Shown here one piece after another: positions 16,250 through 23,631 of a DNA stretch of 64,000 bases. The translations under genes and the position numbers were made by a program. Source of the DNA: Ruminococcus_C callidus (GTDB lineage Bacteria; Bacillota; Clostridia; Oscillospirales; Ruminococcaceae); contig NZ_CP186925.1 in NCBI RefSeq assembly GCF_049562855.1, positions 434,001 through 498,000 of the forward strand. The letters are read 5' to 3'. The notes under the pieces are model-generated. The model did no database searches and was not told the origin of the DNA. It saw nothing but the letters and a program-made list of their open reading frames with translations. Position 1 is the first letter of the stretch; each line of letters begins with the position of its first letter.

Positions 16250-17331
16250 CGGAACATCAGCCCTCCTATCAGTACTGCCAGCCCTGTAATTGCTGCCGCC
16301 AGCACGCCGCTGAAAAGCAGTGCTTTCCCCCAGCTGAGAGGCGGCGTGCCTGCCTGCGTGCCGGTCTGCCCGTTCATGGCGAAGTCGTAGTTCTTTCCAT
16401 GGTACTGGTAGTGCATGAACCATACCGGCAGCAGAGCATAATCGTGCTGGATATTTTCCATTTGTACATTGTGAGAAGTCACCACGTGAGAACTGTAGCC
16501 GCTGATGGATTTTTCCACGGTCTTTACGGCGTGTTCGTCGATCCGCTTATGGATTCGGGGCAGGATCTGGTCGTAGGGGACATCGTATTTCTGTGCCATA
16601 AAGCCGCTGAGGTACTTCATGGAGAATGCTTTCATCTTGTCATAGGAGAACGGCTCAATAGCGTTCATGAGAGCATCTTCGATTTTTTGAGAGCCGTCTG
16701 CGGGAACGCCGCGATAGGGGATCTTTGCCAGACGTTTTACAGCGAATTCTTTGGTTTCGGTGACCTGATAGTCCCCATCCCGCCAGCTGCGTTCTTTTTT
16801 GCCCAGTGCATCTACTTGGGTCTTGGCATCACAGTTGGTGAGCCAGAACGGTACATAAACACCGGACATTTTTTCCAGCTGCTTTTCCGAGGTGAAGCTT
16901 CTGGGGAGAAACCAACGCTTTTTGCACCAGCTGTGGAATTTTTCCACAGCTGCTTCCCGTGTGACCGCAAAGGGCAGCACATAGGCCGGCTTGTATTCTC
17001 CCGTCAGCCGTCCGGCGAGTACCACCGGAGTGTGGCAGTAGTAGCAGAATGTGGCGGAAGTTTCCGCTTCTGCAATGATCTGTGCCCCGCAGTTCTGACA
17101 GGTGTAGAGCCGTGTTTCGTTCTCGAACGCCTTGTCATCGGTTTCGCTTTCCAGCGTTTCCGCCGAAGCGTCTGCTTGCTGATCTGCCTGTTGTTCCATG
17201 TTCTGATACAGCTGCTGCATTTCTGCTTCGGTGTAGGTGCTGTCGCAGTATTCGCAGCTAAAATTCTGATGCTCCGGATCAAAGGTCAGTTCCGCACCGC
17301 AGTTAGGGCATTTGTATTGTACGGTATTCAT
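16246..17331 (-). CDS. Zinc-ribbon membrane protein (YdjG-like)
   Basis: 361 residues from the ATG at 17331, after AAAGGAGAAC. Two zinc ribbons are visible at the N-terminus: CPNC/CEYC at residues 8-33 and CQNC/CYYC around 80-105, joined by a Gln/Glu-rich linker. A long alpha/beta middle domain with repeated Trp and Lys residues (KFHSWCKKRWFLP) follows, and a single transmembrane helix sits at the extreme C-terminus (about 337-358), so it is likely a tail-anchored cytosolic domain. Its stop overlaps the TPM gene start. Function in Bacillus YdjG relates to membrane stress; here this is inferred. Confidence 0.85.
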   Translation of the reverse strand: MNTVQYKCPNCGAELTFDPEHQNFSCEYCDSTYTEAEMQQLYQNMEQQADQQADASAETLESETDDKAFENETRLYTCQNCGAQIIAEAETSATFCYYCHTPVVLAGRLTGEYKPAYVLPFAVTREAAVEKFHSWCKKRWFLPRSFTSEKQLEKMSGVYVPFWLTNCDAKTQVDALGKKERSWRDGDYQVTETKEFAVKRLAKIPYRGVPADGSQKIEDALMNAIEPFSYDKMKAFSMKYLSGFMAQKYDVPYDQILPRIHKRIDEHAVKTVEKSISGYSSHVVTSHNVQMENIQHDYALLPVWFMHYQYHGKNYDFAMNGQTGTQAGTPPLSWGKALLFSGVLAAAITGLAVLIGGLMFR

Positions 17332-17351
17332 GTTGTTCTCCTTTTTGCCGT

Positions 17352-18650
17352 TTATCCACGCTTGTTGCCGCAGTTGGTGCAGAAATTGCCGGTATTGACG
17401 GTGCCGCAGGAACAGGTCCATTCACCGGCGGGAGCCGGCTTTTTGCTGCCGCAGTTGGTGCAGAAATTGCCGGTGTTTTCTGTACCGCAGCTGCACTTCC
17501 AAGAGCCGGCAGGAGCCGGTTTTTTGCTGCCGCAGTTGGTACAGAAGTTGCTGCTGTTGACAGTGCCGCAGGAACAGGTCCAGCCGTTTGCAGCTGCTGC
17601 AGCGGGGGCTGCCTGCTGTTGAGCCATTGCCTGCTGCTGAGCCATTGCCTGCTGCTGCATCTGCTGGGCATTGGTCTGGGAAGCACTTGCCATGAAGTTG
17701 CCGGCACCCTGCATACCCATGCCCATTGCCATGTACGCCTGTCCGGCACCGGCAGTATTAGAGCCGGCGGCCTGAAGTCCCTTTGCCACAGCCGACTGTA
17801 CAAAGCCTTCCCGTACAGAGGGGTCGCCCATCATGGCACCCTGATTCCGCATGTTGATGAGAGCCTTGCTTTCCTCGTCATAGCTGATGCTGCCGATACC
17901 CACAGCACAAATATCCACGCCCCGTGCCTGTGTCCAGTCCTCGTCCAGAACGGTTGCCATATACTTGGACAGCTCCATGCTCTTGGACGGCAGGGCGGAG
18001 ATGCGGACACCGTCTACAGACATCTGTCCGATCGCTGACTGGAGAGCCGACAGGAATTCCATGTTGAACTGGTCGCCCAATTCGTCAAATGTCAGGCTGG
18101 CAGCGTTGCGGGGAACAACTTCCATGAAGAATTTCAGCGGGTCTGTGATCTTTATCGAATAGCTGCCGTGACAGCGGACGAACAATTCTGCATTGTAGAA
18201 ATTGTCAAAGTATTGCAGGGCGTTGCGTGTGCCGAACTTGATGTTGCGGATCTCCTGCAAGTTGATGAAATAGACCTGCTGGGACTTACCCGGCTGTCCG
18301 CCGAACTTGAAGCGTTCGAAAGACTCCCGCACGGAATCCTTCAGCTGTCCGTTGAACATGGACGGAGAGGAGGAGAGGAATACCTCATAACAGCCTTCCT
18401 CAGCAGTGTAGTCCATGATCCGACCGCTGTCCACCAGGATCATCATCTGGTTCGGTCCAACCTCAACGCGGGAACCATTGGAAATGATGTCTGGTGTGCC
18501 CTTGGTGTTGCTGCCGTGTTTGCCACGCTTGATCTGTACACCCTTTGTCATGACGGTGTTGGCACCCATGTCACCGGCTGTGATGTACTCCAGCCACGAA
18601 TCTGCCAGTGTGCCGCCAACGGCACCTGCTGCTGCACGAATCAAACCCAT
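17352..18650 (-). CDS. SPFH-domain protein with triple zinc ribbon (YdjI-like, virion core protein family)
   Basis: 432-residue cytosolic protein, first gene of the cassette. The ATG at 18650 follows TGGAGG. Residues about 25-275 form an SPFH/band-7-like domain of the YdjI family (NTVMTKGVQIKRG, then KGTPDIISNGSRVEVGPNQ). A low-complexity Gln/Ala/Met stretch (about 310-360) leads to three consecutive zinc ribbons of about 27 residues each, every one with WxCSCG then NFCTNCG, separated by KKPAPAG linkers. In B. subtilis the relative is made with PspA under envelope stress. No pspA gene is present here. The zinc ribbons may dock onto the partner zinc-ribbon protein, which is inference. Confidence 0.88.
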   Translation of the reverse strand: MGLIRAAAGAVGGTLADSWLEYITAGDMGANTVMTKGVQIKRGKHGSNTKGTPDIISNGSRVEVGPNQMMILVDSGRIMDYTAEEGCYEVFLSSSPSMFNGQLKDSVRESFERFKFGGQPGKSQQVYFINLQEIRNIKFGTRNALQYFDNFYNAELFVRCHGSYSIKITDPLKFFMEVVPRNAASLTFDELGDQFNMEFLSALQSAIGQMSVDGVRISALPSKSMELSKYMATVLDEDWTQARGVDICAVGIGSISYDEESKALINMRNQGAMMGDPSVREGFVQSAVAKGLQAAGSNTAGAGQAYMAMGMGMQGAGNFMASASQTNAQQMQQQAMAQQQAMAQQQAAPAAAAANGWTCSCGTVNSSNFCTNCGSKKPAPAGSWKCSCGTENTGNFCTNCGSKKPAPAGEWTCSCGTVNTGNFCTNCGNKRG

Positions 18651-18774
18651 ATTGATAACCTCCAGTTCTTTCATAAGGCGAAGCAATGCAAACCAACGGT
18701 CTGGTTTATGATATGCGAGTGATATGCGGACAATGCCGCTGGTTTACATGCTGATTTGCAATAATATTATCATA

Positions 18775-18803
18775 ATTATACCATAAAAAAATCGACTTGG
18801 CAA
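18775..18803 (-). promoter_or_regulatory. Promoter of the SPFH cassette
   Basis: Reading the minus strand, TTGCCA (18798-18803) and TATAAT (18775-18780) are 17 bp apart. It is of sigma-A type; no sigma-W-like motif was seen. Confidence 0.75.
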
Positions 18804-18828
18804 GTGAAAATTGACATTTTCCATGAAA

Positions 18829-18862
18829 ATCTCCGAAAAAAATTGTAATTTTTTTCGGAGAT
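18829..18862. other. Perfect 16-bp inverted repeat between divergent promoters
   Basis: ATCTCCGAAAAAAATT at 18829-18844 and its exact complement at 18847-18862, loop of 2 nt. It lies between the SPFH promoter and the tRNA-Gln promoter. It may insulate the two units as a terminator or serve as a binding site. Confidence 0.6.
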
Positions 18863-18872
18863 GAAAAAACAC

Positions 18873-18901
18873 TTGACTTTTTCCGAGATTTATGGTATAC
18901 T
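18873..18901 (+). promoter_or_regulatory. tRNA-Gln promoter
   Basis: TTGACT at 18873-18878 and TATACT at 18896-18901, 17-bp spacer, about 32 bp before the tRNA. Confidence 0.85.
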
Positions 18902-18933
18902 AATGTTTGTCTGAGGCAACACTTTCGAAAGAA

Positions 18934-19009
18934 TGGGGTATAGCCAAGGGGTAAGGCAACGGACTTTGACTCCGTCATTCCGCTGGTTCGAATCCAGCTA
19001 CTCCAACCA
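18934..19009 (+). tRNA. tRNA-Gln (anticodon TTG)
   Basis: 76 nt with encoded CCA. Acceptor TGGGGTA/TACTCCA (one G-U pair), D-arm TAGCCAAGGGGTAAGGCA, anticodon loop CTTTGAC and T-loop GGTTCGAATCC are all present. Confidence 0.96.
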
Positions 19010-19021
19010 AAAGTGAAAAGA

Positions 19022-19060
19022 GAAAACCCCGTCCAGCTGCTGTATTTGGACGGGGTTTTC
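19022..19060 (+). terminator. Terminator after tRNA-Gln
   Basis: AAAACCCCGTCCA pairs with TGGACGGGGTTTT. It lies 12 nt after the tRNA and before the small membrane gene. Confidence 0.8.
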
Positions 19061-19087
19061 TGGACATTGAGAAAGGATCGGACATCT

Positions 19088-19351
19088 ATGGGCGAACATA
19101 AACTGGCAATCGTTCTCGGCATCGTCACCGTGGTGTATATCCTCGCCATGATCTTTCTGTTCTGGCGGTATCGGAAAGCCATGGGGAACCTCTCGGAAAA
19201 GCTGCGGGAATGCCGTGAAAAAGAGGAACGGCAGCAGGAACAGGAGCAGGTGAAAGCTGAGGAGGACATTGTTACGATCTATCAGAAGCCGGAAGCCGCT
19301 GCTCCTGAAACCGAAAAAACGCAGCCGGCTCCCGAAGAACCGACTGCGTAA
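19088..19351 (+). CDS. Small single-pass membrane protein with coiled-coil tail
   Basis: 87 residues from the ATG at 19088, which follows AAAGGA. Residues about 6-27 are one transmembrane helix (LAIVLGIVTVVYILAMIFLF), residues about 35-60 are a charged heptad-like helix rich in Glu, Gln and Arg, and the last 25 residues are Pro/Glu/Ala-rich. No family is recognised. It stands alone between the tRNA-Gln terminator and a family B MITE that starts 5 nt after its stop codon. Length, ribosome binding site and sensible topology support a real gene. Confidence 0.65.
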   Translation: MGEHKLAIVLGIVTVVYILAMIFLFWRYRKAMGNLSEKLRECREKEERQQEQEQVKAEEDIVTIYQKPEAAAPETEKTQPAPEEPTA

Positions 19352-19356
19352 GTTAA

Positions 19357-19529
19357 GGAAACGCTGAATAAAGCCCGCCTGACGGCTTTGCACGCAATCT
19401 GCTTGCAGATTTTCCGTCATATTGCCCAGAAATCCCTTGCCATACATCAAGTATGCCTGCGGAATTTCTGTGCAATCTGCCGAAAAATCTGACGACGCAT
19501 CTTACGCACAAGCTTTATTCAGTGTTTCC
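19357..19529 (+). mobile_element. MITE family B (173 bp)
   Basis: Ends GGAAACGCTGAATAAAGC and GCTTTATTCAGTGTTTCC. The flanks TTAA (19353-19356) and TTGA (19530-19533) are near-identical 4-mers, consistent with a mutated target duplication. TTAA overlaps the stop codon of the preceding small gene closely. Confidence 0.85.
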
Positions 19530-19560
19530 TTGAGCATGTGATTTTGTGAAGTGCTGTCTT

Positions 19561-20208
19561 TTATGCACAGACATAGTACTGGTTGTCCAGTTCGATGAGG
19601 AACACGGTGACTTCGTCGCAGTAGACCGTGTCCGTGCCGTTGGTGAGTACCGGCTGTACGGTCAGCGTTTTGCAGCTTTCCATGTGGTCGGTACAATAGT
19701 TGCTGTCCTCGTTCAGTTCGTTCAGCATGCCGGTGAGGTATTCCGCATTGGAGCCGGTTTCGTCCTGTTTGAGGCAGTCGTTTACCAGAATCTGCGAGAA
19801 GTGAATGTCACCGCTAAGCTGCTTTTCATAGCTTTCCTTCTGCTGGGTGACATAGGCGTTGTCGTCCAGCAGTCCGCCGTAGGCGTTTTCATAGAGGGAT
19901 TCCATGTACTTTTCCACGGTGCAGGACTGGAACAGTTCCACGTCCTCGTTCTGGATCGAAGCGTAGTAGTTTGCCAGTGCGTCCAGTTCGCCGTCCTCCA
20001 GAAAACGCTTGTCGTATTCCAGCGGCACTGCACGGCTGTCGTCGTCCCGCATAGTGGCACCGTATTCCAGATCTTCCATGGCGATGTTCACGCCGGATTC
20101 GCTGTCAGAGGAATTGCTGTCGGAGCAGCCGGCAAAACCGGTGCAGAGCAGTGTGGCAGCGGTCGCACAGACCAGAATCCGCCGGAATGTATTGCGATTG
20201 TATGTCAT
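19561..20208 (-). CDS. Lipoprotein of unknown function
   Basis: 215 residues with a lipoprotein signal peptide (basic MTYNRNTFRR, hydrophobic core, lipobox GFAGC near residue 28), an acidic Ser/Asp linker and a compact helical domain. The mature part has features similar in style to the lipoprotein at 10323 (ALANYYASIQNEDVELFQ against ALYFYAVDTQNYDLYLEQ), so the two may be distant paralogues. It has its own sigma-A promoter. No catalytic motif is seen. Confidence 0.82.
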   Translation of the reverse strand: MTYNRNTFRRILVCATAATLLCTGFAGCSDSNSSDSESGVNIAMEDLEYGATMRDDDSRAVPLEYDKRFLEDGELDALANYYASIQNEDVELFQSCTVEKYMESLYENAYGGLLDDNAYVTQQKESYEKQLSGDIHFSQILVNDCLKQDETGSNAEYLTGMLNELNEDSNYCTDHMESCKTLTVQPVLTNGTDTVYCDEVTVFLIELDNQYYVCA

Positions 20209-20244
20209 GAGGTATCAGTTCCTTTCGATGATATGCTACCTTAT

Positions 20245-20273
20245 ACTGTAGCACATTTTCGGCAGGTTGTCAA
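20245..20273 (-). promoter_or_regulatory. Promoter of the lipoprotein gene at 19561
   Basis: On the minus strand TTGACA (20268-20273) and TACAGT (20245-20250) with a 17-bp spacer. Confidence 0.75.
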
Positions 20274-20320
20274 CCAAGAACATGAGATTATGTGAAAACA
20301 ATATAGAAAGGGAAATCGTT

Positions 20321-21040
20321 ATGCCGAGATTTTTTTTAGAAGAACTAGACGAATCTGATGTGTGCATCACCGGCCCCGATGCCCGCCATATCGGACTGGC
20401 TCTGCGAATGCGTGTGGGGGAGATGCTGACAGTCTGTGCCTACGGGCGGGACTACCAGTGCCGGATTCGGTCCATTACGCCGGAAGAAGTCCATCTGGAC
20501 GTGGTTTCCTCGGAACTGTGTGCGGCGGAACCGTCGGTGTCCCTGACCTTATATCAGGCAGTGCCCAAAGCGGACAAGCTGGAGCAGATCATTCAGAAGT
20601 CCGTGGAACTGGGAGTCACACGAATCGTTCCCGTGCTGACACGCCGTTGCATCTCCCGTCCCAAGCCGGCGGAGTTTCAGAAGAAGCTGCCGCGGCTGCA
20701 AAAAATCGCGGCTTCTGCGGCAAAGCAGGCGGGACGGGGCATCATTCCGGAGGTCGCTCCCATGCTGACCTTTGCACAGGCCTGTGCGGAGATGCAGCAG
20801 GCAGACCGTGCGATTTTGCTGTACGAGGGCGGCGGTGTCCGGTTTGATGAGGCAGACCTGCACGACTGCCGTTCCATTGCCCTGATCGTGGGCAGCGAGG
20901 GCGGCTTCGATCCGGAAGAGGCGGAGCAGCTGCAACAGAACGGAGCAGTTGCAGTCTGGCTGGGACACCGGATCCTCCGCTGTGAAACGGCACCGCTGGC
21001 GGCGATTTCTATTGTGATGCACCGGACGGGAAACCTTTGA
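20321..21040 (+). CDS. rsmE: 16S rRNA (uracil1498-N3)-methyltransferase
   Basis: SAM-dependent SPOUT methyltransferase that modifies U1498 of 16S rRNA in the 30S subunit. The start ATG at 20321 follows AAAGGG; earlier in-frame codons lie over the divergent promoter. 239 residues, close to the family's 240-250. N-terminal PUA-like domain (DARHIGLALRMRVGE), then the knotted SPOUT domain with LIVGSEGGFDPEE near residues 188-200 and the terminal LGHRILRCETAPLAA. In other Firmicutes it follows prmA; here it stands alone. Confidence 0.96.
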   Translation: MPRFFLEELDESDVCITGPDARHIGLALRMRVGEMLTVCAYGRDYQCRIRSITPEEVHLDVVSSELCAAEPSVSLTLYQAVPKADKLEQIIQKSVELGVTRIVPVLTRRCISRPKPAEFQKKLPRLQKIAASAAKQAGRGIIPEVAPMLTFAQACAEMQQADRAILLYEGGGVRFDEADLHDCRSIALIVGSEGGFDPEEAEQLQQNGAVAVWLGHRILRCETAPLAAISIVMHRTGNL

Positions 21041-21066
21041 AAATCTATATATCACAACATAGCATA

Positions 21067-21104
21067 TAAAAAACGGCATGACTTTTTCGGTCATGCCGTT
21101 TCGT
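21067..21104. terminator. Terminator between convergent rsmE and sugar transferase genes
   Basis: AAACGGCATGAC (21071-21082) pairs with GTCATGCCGTTT (21090-21101). The better T-run is on the minus strand, so it probably served the gene at 21301, from which MITE A now separates it. Confidence 0.85.
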
Positions 21105-21127
21105 ATTTTCTGTGAAGTTGCTTTTTA

Positions 21128-21299
21128 GGCAATACCGCACAAAGATTGTGCGACAGATGCGTCGTCAAATTTTTCGTCAGATGAAACAAAAAGCGGAGTG
21201 AATACTGGATGTATTCACGAGCATTTTTGTGAAATATGACGGGAAATTTGCAAGCAGATGGCGTGCAAAGTCGCCAGATGCTCTTTGTGCGGTATTGCC
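21128..21299 (+). mobile_element. MITE family A, short form (172 bp)
   Basis: Perfect ends GGCAATACCGCACAAAGA and TCTTTGTGCGGTATTGCC, with the 4-bp duplication TTTA at 21124-21127 and 21300-21303. The right duplication contains the stop codon of the sugar transferase gene. Confidence 0.93.
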
Positions 21300-21300
21300 T

Positions 21301-22008
21301 TTACTCTGCACCGTCCCGCCGGAGAACAGCTCCTACGGTACGGAACAAGATCTTTGCATCTGTGGCAAAAGAACGATCCCGAATGTACTTCAGATCCAGT
21401 TCCACCCACTCGTCAAACATGATGTTGCTTCTACCGGAACACTGCCAGTAGCAAGTGATACCGCCCTTTGCGTCCAGCCGGTGCATCTGGTACGGTGTGT
21501 ACTTTTCCACTTCCTTGGGAAGAGGCGGACGCGGCCCCACCAAACTCATGGAACCGTTCAGTACATTGAAAAACTGCGGCAGTTCGTCCAGACTGGTTTT
21601 CCGCAGAAATCTGCCGATCGGTGTGACACGGGGATCCTTTTTCATCTTAAAGACCGGACCGTCTGCCTCATTCAGAGCACGAAGCTCCTCCAGCTTTTGT
21701 TCGGCATTCACGCACATGGTGCGGAACTTGTACATAGTGAAAAAGCGACCGTCCTTGGTCACCCGCAGCTGCTTGAAGATCGGGTTGTGGAAGTCCTGCA
21801 AAAAGACTGCCAGTGCGATCAGCAGCATGGGCACGCTCAACACGATCACAGCCAGAAATGACAGCATCACGTCTGCCAGACGCTTGACAAACAGATACGT
21901 CTTCGAAACGTTTTCCAGCTGTGCAGATGCTGCGGTCTGGGTTCTGCTGCGGCGTTTCACCGCAGGCGATATGTCATCATCTTCCAGAAGATAACCTAGA
22001 TTTTCCAT
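21301..22008 (-). CDS. Bacterial sugar transferase (undecaprenyl-phosphate sugar phosphotransferase)
   Basis: Membrane enzyme predicted to start an exopolysaccharide or glycan chain by moving a sugar-1-phosphate from a UDP-sugar to undecaprenyl phosphate. The ATG at 22008 is 7 nt after GGAGGG. 235 residues: a cytosolic N-terminus, one re-entrant hydrophobic segment at about residues 45-70 and the conserved core KFRTM, FLRKTSLDELPQFFNVL and SLVGPRPP. It is the short form without the extra N-terminal membrane domain of WbaP. No other polysaccharide genes flank it. Its stop codon lies inside the target duplication of a MITE. Confidence 0.93.
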   Translation of the reverse strand: MENLGYLLEDDDISPAVKRRSRTQTAASAQLENVSKTYLFVKRLADVMLSFLAVIVLSVPMLLIALAVFLQDFHNPIFKQLRVTKDGRFFTMYKFRTMCVNAEQKLEELRALNEADGPVFKMKKDPRVTPIGRFLRKTSLDELPQFFNVLNGSMSLVGPRPPLPKEVEKYTPYQMHRLDAKGGITCYWQCSGRSNIMFDEWVELDLKYIRDRSFATDAKILFRTVGAVLRRDGAE

Positions 22009-22121
22009 AAATACTCCCTCCATTTTTTCTCATAGATTTCGTTGTTGTGTGTACGTGTTTATGCATGCACACTCCATGTCAATCTGTGATGTTCCCCTTT
22101 ATACACAAATTGCAGACGATG

Positions 22122-22152
22122 CCGCACAAAAAATCATCGCCGTTTTGTGCGG
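22122..22152. repeat. CCGCACAAAA hairpin in leader of sugar transferase gene
   Basis: CCGCACAAAA and TTTTGTGCGG are inverted around an 11-nt loop, 114 nt before the start codon. The arm equals part of the family A terminal repeat, so this may be a degraded MITE end pair. Confidence 0.5.
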
Positions 22153-22168
22153 AAATATCTATACTCAA

Positions 22169-22198
22169 ATTATAGCATTTTCTGTTGCAAATTGTCAA
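22169..22198 (-). promoter_or_regulatory. Promoter of the sugar transferase gene
   Basis: On the minus strand TTGACA (22193-22198) and TATAAT (22169-22174), spacer 18 bp. The leader is about 155 nt and includes the hairpin above. Confidence 0.8.
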
Positions 22199-22491
22199 TG
22201 TACTATTGTACCAAGATTCCCGTGAAAACCTCGTGCATTTTATGCAAATTTCTAGGTTGAATGAATAGCAACTTGCCCAAATATGCCTGCGGGACAAAAA
22301 ACGTCGAAATGCCTTGTTTTTTTATAGATGTATAAGAAAAAATGTGATTGCAGAAGGCAGACACTTGTTTGCATAAAATGAACGTTTTGCACCATCTGCT
22401 GTCACGGCGGTGCCTTTTGCGGAAAAATAAAAAGTCAAAAGTGGAAACAAATTTTCCGAAAGTTTGTGATTTGTTTATGAAAACAATGACC
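22199..22491. other. AT-rich intergenic stretch without recognised content
   Basis: I see no gene, promoter or repeat that stands out. Possible reading frames on both strands lack ribosome binding sites and family-like sequence. Confidence 0.5.
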
Positions 22492-22523
22492 AAAAAAGCG
22501 GACAGCCGATGCCGTCCGCTTTC
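22492..22523 (-). terminator. Terminator of rqcP/mazG
   Basis: AAAGCGGAC (22495-22503) pairs with GTCCGCTTT (22514-22522), with six T residues on the minus strand. Confidence 0.85.
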
Positions 22524-22553
22524 CGATCTCGTTTTTTGTGATGCTGCTTCTGC

Positions 22554-22799
22554 TCACTCTGAAACCACAGCGTAAAGACCGGCAGCGTCCTCCTTGCGGA
22601 CGACTTCAGCCACCTGTTCTACACGGACTTTCAGAGCCTTCTGTCCCATCTGGATCTCGATGACATCGCCCGCCTTGACATCATACGATGCACGGGCGAC
22701 CTTGTCGTTTACGAGAATCTTTCCGGCATCGCATGCTTCGTTGGCAACGGTACGCCGTTTGATGAGTCGGGAGATCTTCAGATATTTATCCAGCCGCAT
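22554..22799 (-). CDS. rqcP: S4-domain RNA-binding protein RqcP
   Basis: 81-residue S4-domain protein of the YabO/RqcP/Hsp15 type. With RqcH it supports alanine tailing of nascent chains on stalled 50S subunits. The S4 motif MRLDKYLKISRLIKRRTVANEACDAG starts at residue 1 and the C-terminal strand VIEIQMGQKALKVRVEQV is typical. It overlaps mazG by 14 nt, the same pairing as yabN-yabO in B. subtilis. RqcH is also in this window (57912). A terminator follows. Confidence 0.92.
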   Translation of the reverse strand: MRLDKYLKISRLIKRRTVANEACDAGKILVNDKVARASYDVKAGDVIEIQMGQKALKVRVEQVAEVVRKEDAAGLYAVVSE

Positions 22800-23610
22800 G
22801 GGTCGCTTCCTCCTCTAAATTTTGTTTGGTTTTCTTCCAGAGGGCATTCCACTCGCCGTGGGAGAGAGTTTCCATTTCCCGCTTTTCCGCGGTGCAGGTT
22901 TCCTCCATGGCACGGAAACAGTCAATGAACTGGTTGGTGGTGTCGGTGAGTACCTGTTCCGCCGAAAGCCCCAGTGTCTGAGCCATGCCGGCACAGCAGA
23001 ACAGCAGTTCGCCCATTGCCCGCGTGATCTGCTCCGCATCTTCCATGTGCATGGCTTCTTCCAGCGTGTGCTTGCATTCAGTCACGCTGGCGAGGACGGA
23101 TTCATTGCACAGAAAGCGGTTGTTGCCTTTGAGGGCACGCTTGCAGACTTTCTGGGCACGCATCAGAGCCGGCAGGGTCTTTGCCACAGCTTCCAGTGTC
23201 TGGGTGCGGGTGGTCTGGTGCTTGGTTTCTTCCTTGATGGTGTCCCAGTTTTTCAGGACTTCTTCAGTGGTGTCCGCCTGCACCGTGCTGAACACGTGAG
23301 GGTGCCGGATAATCAGCTTGTTGCAGATGTCTGTGCAGACATCGTCCAGTGTAAAGTGTCCCTGTTCCGTTTCGATACGGCTGTGGAACACCACCTGCAG
23401 CAGCAGATCGCCCAGTTCCTCCCGCAGCATTTCGGGGTCGTTCTGGTCAATGGCTTCGATGACTTCATAGGTTTCTTCGATCAGGTCCGGACGAATGGAT
23501 TCATGCGTCTGCACCTTGTCCCACGGACAGCCGTCCTTGCTCCGGAGCAGCGTCACGATCTCCGCCAGATCGTCAATGGTATAGTGTTCTTTCTTTTCGT
23601 ATGGAATCAC
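22786..23610 (-). CDS. mazG: Nucleoside triphosphate pyrophosphohydrolase MazG
   Basis: House-cleaning enzyme that hydrolyses NTPs and dNTPs to the monophosphate and pyrophosphate. I prefer the GTG at 23610, which has GGAGG 8 nt upstream; a GTG at 23619 overlaps that ribosome binding site. About 274 residues with two MazG domains: the first has KDGCPWD, EETYEVIEAID and EELGDLLLQVVFHS, which hold the Mg-binding Glu/Asp residues. The second (about 165-255) is weaker, with MGELLFCCAGMAQ. The YabN-type N-terminal methylase domain found in some Firmicutes is absent. Overlaps rqcP. Confidence 0.93.
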   Translation of the reverse strand: MIPYEKKEHYTIDDLAEIVTLLRSKDGCPWDKVQTHESIRPDLIEETYEVIEAIDQNDPEMLREELGDLLLQVVFHSRIETEQGHFTLDDVCTDICNKLIIRHPHVFSTVQADTTEEVLKNWDTIKEETKHQTTRTQTLEAVAKTLPALMRAQKVCKRALKGNNRFLCNESVLASVTECKHTLEEAMHMEDAEQITRAMGELLFCCAGMAQTLGLSAEQVLTDTTNQFIDCFRAMEETCTAEKREMETLSHGEWNALWKKTKQNLEEEATHAAG

Positions 23611-23631
23611 AGGAAACACCTCCGTTCCGGT

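Noticed and set aside
21229..21451. Small proteins starting MTGNLQADGVQSRQ and their relatives, seen at several places
   Set aside because: They are translations of the family A and B MITE right ends and recur wherever an element lies; they are not conserved genes.
22203..22575. Candidate genes in the AT-rich gap before rqcP
   Set aside because: Frames on both strands lack start signals and family resemblance, and one overlaps the rqcP terminator.
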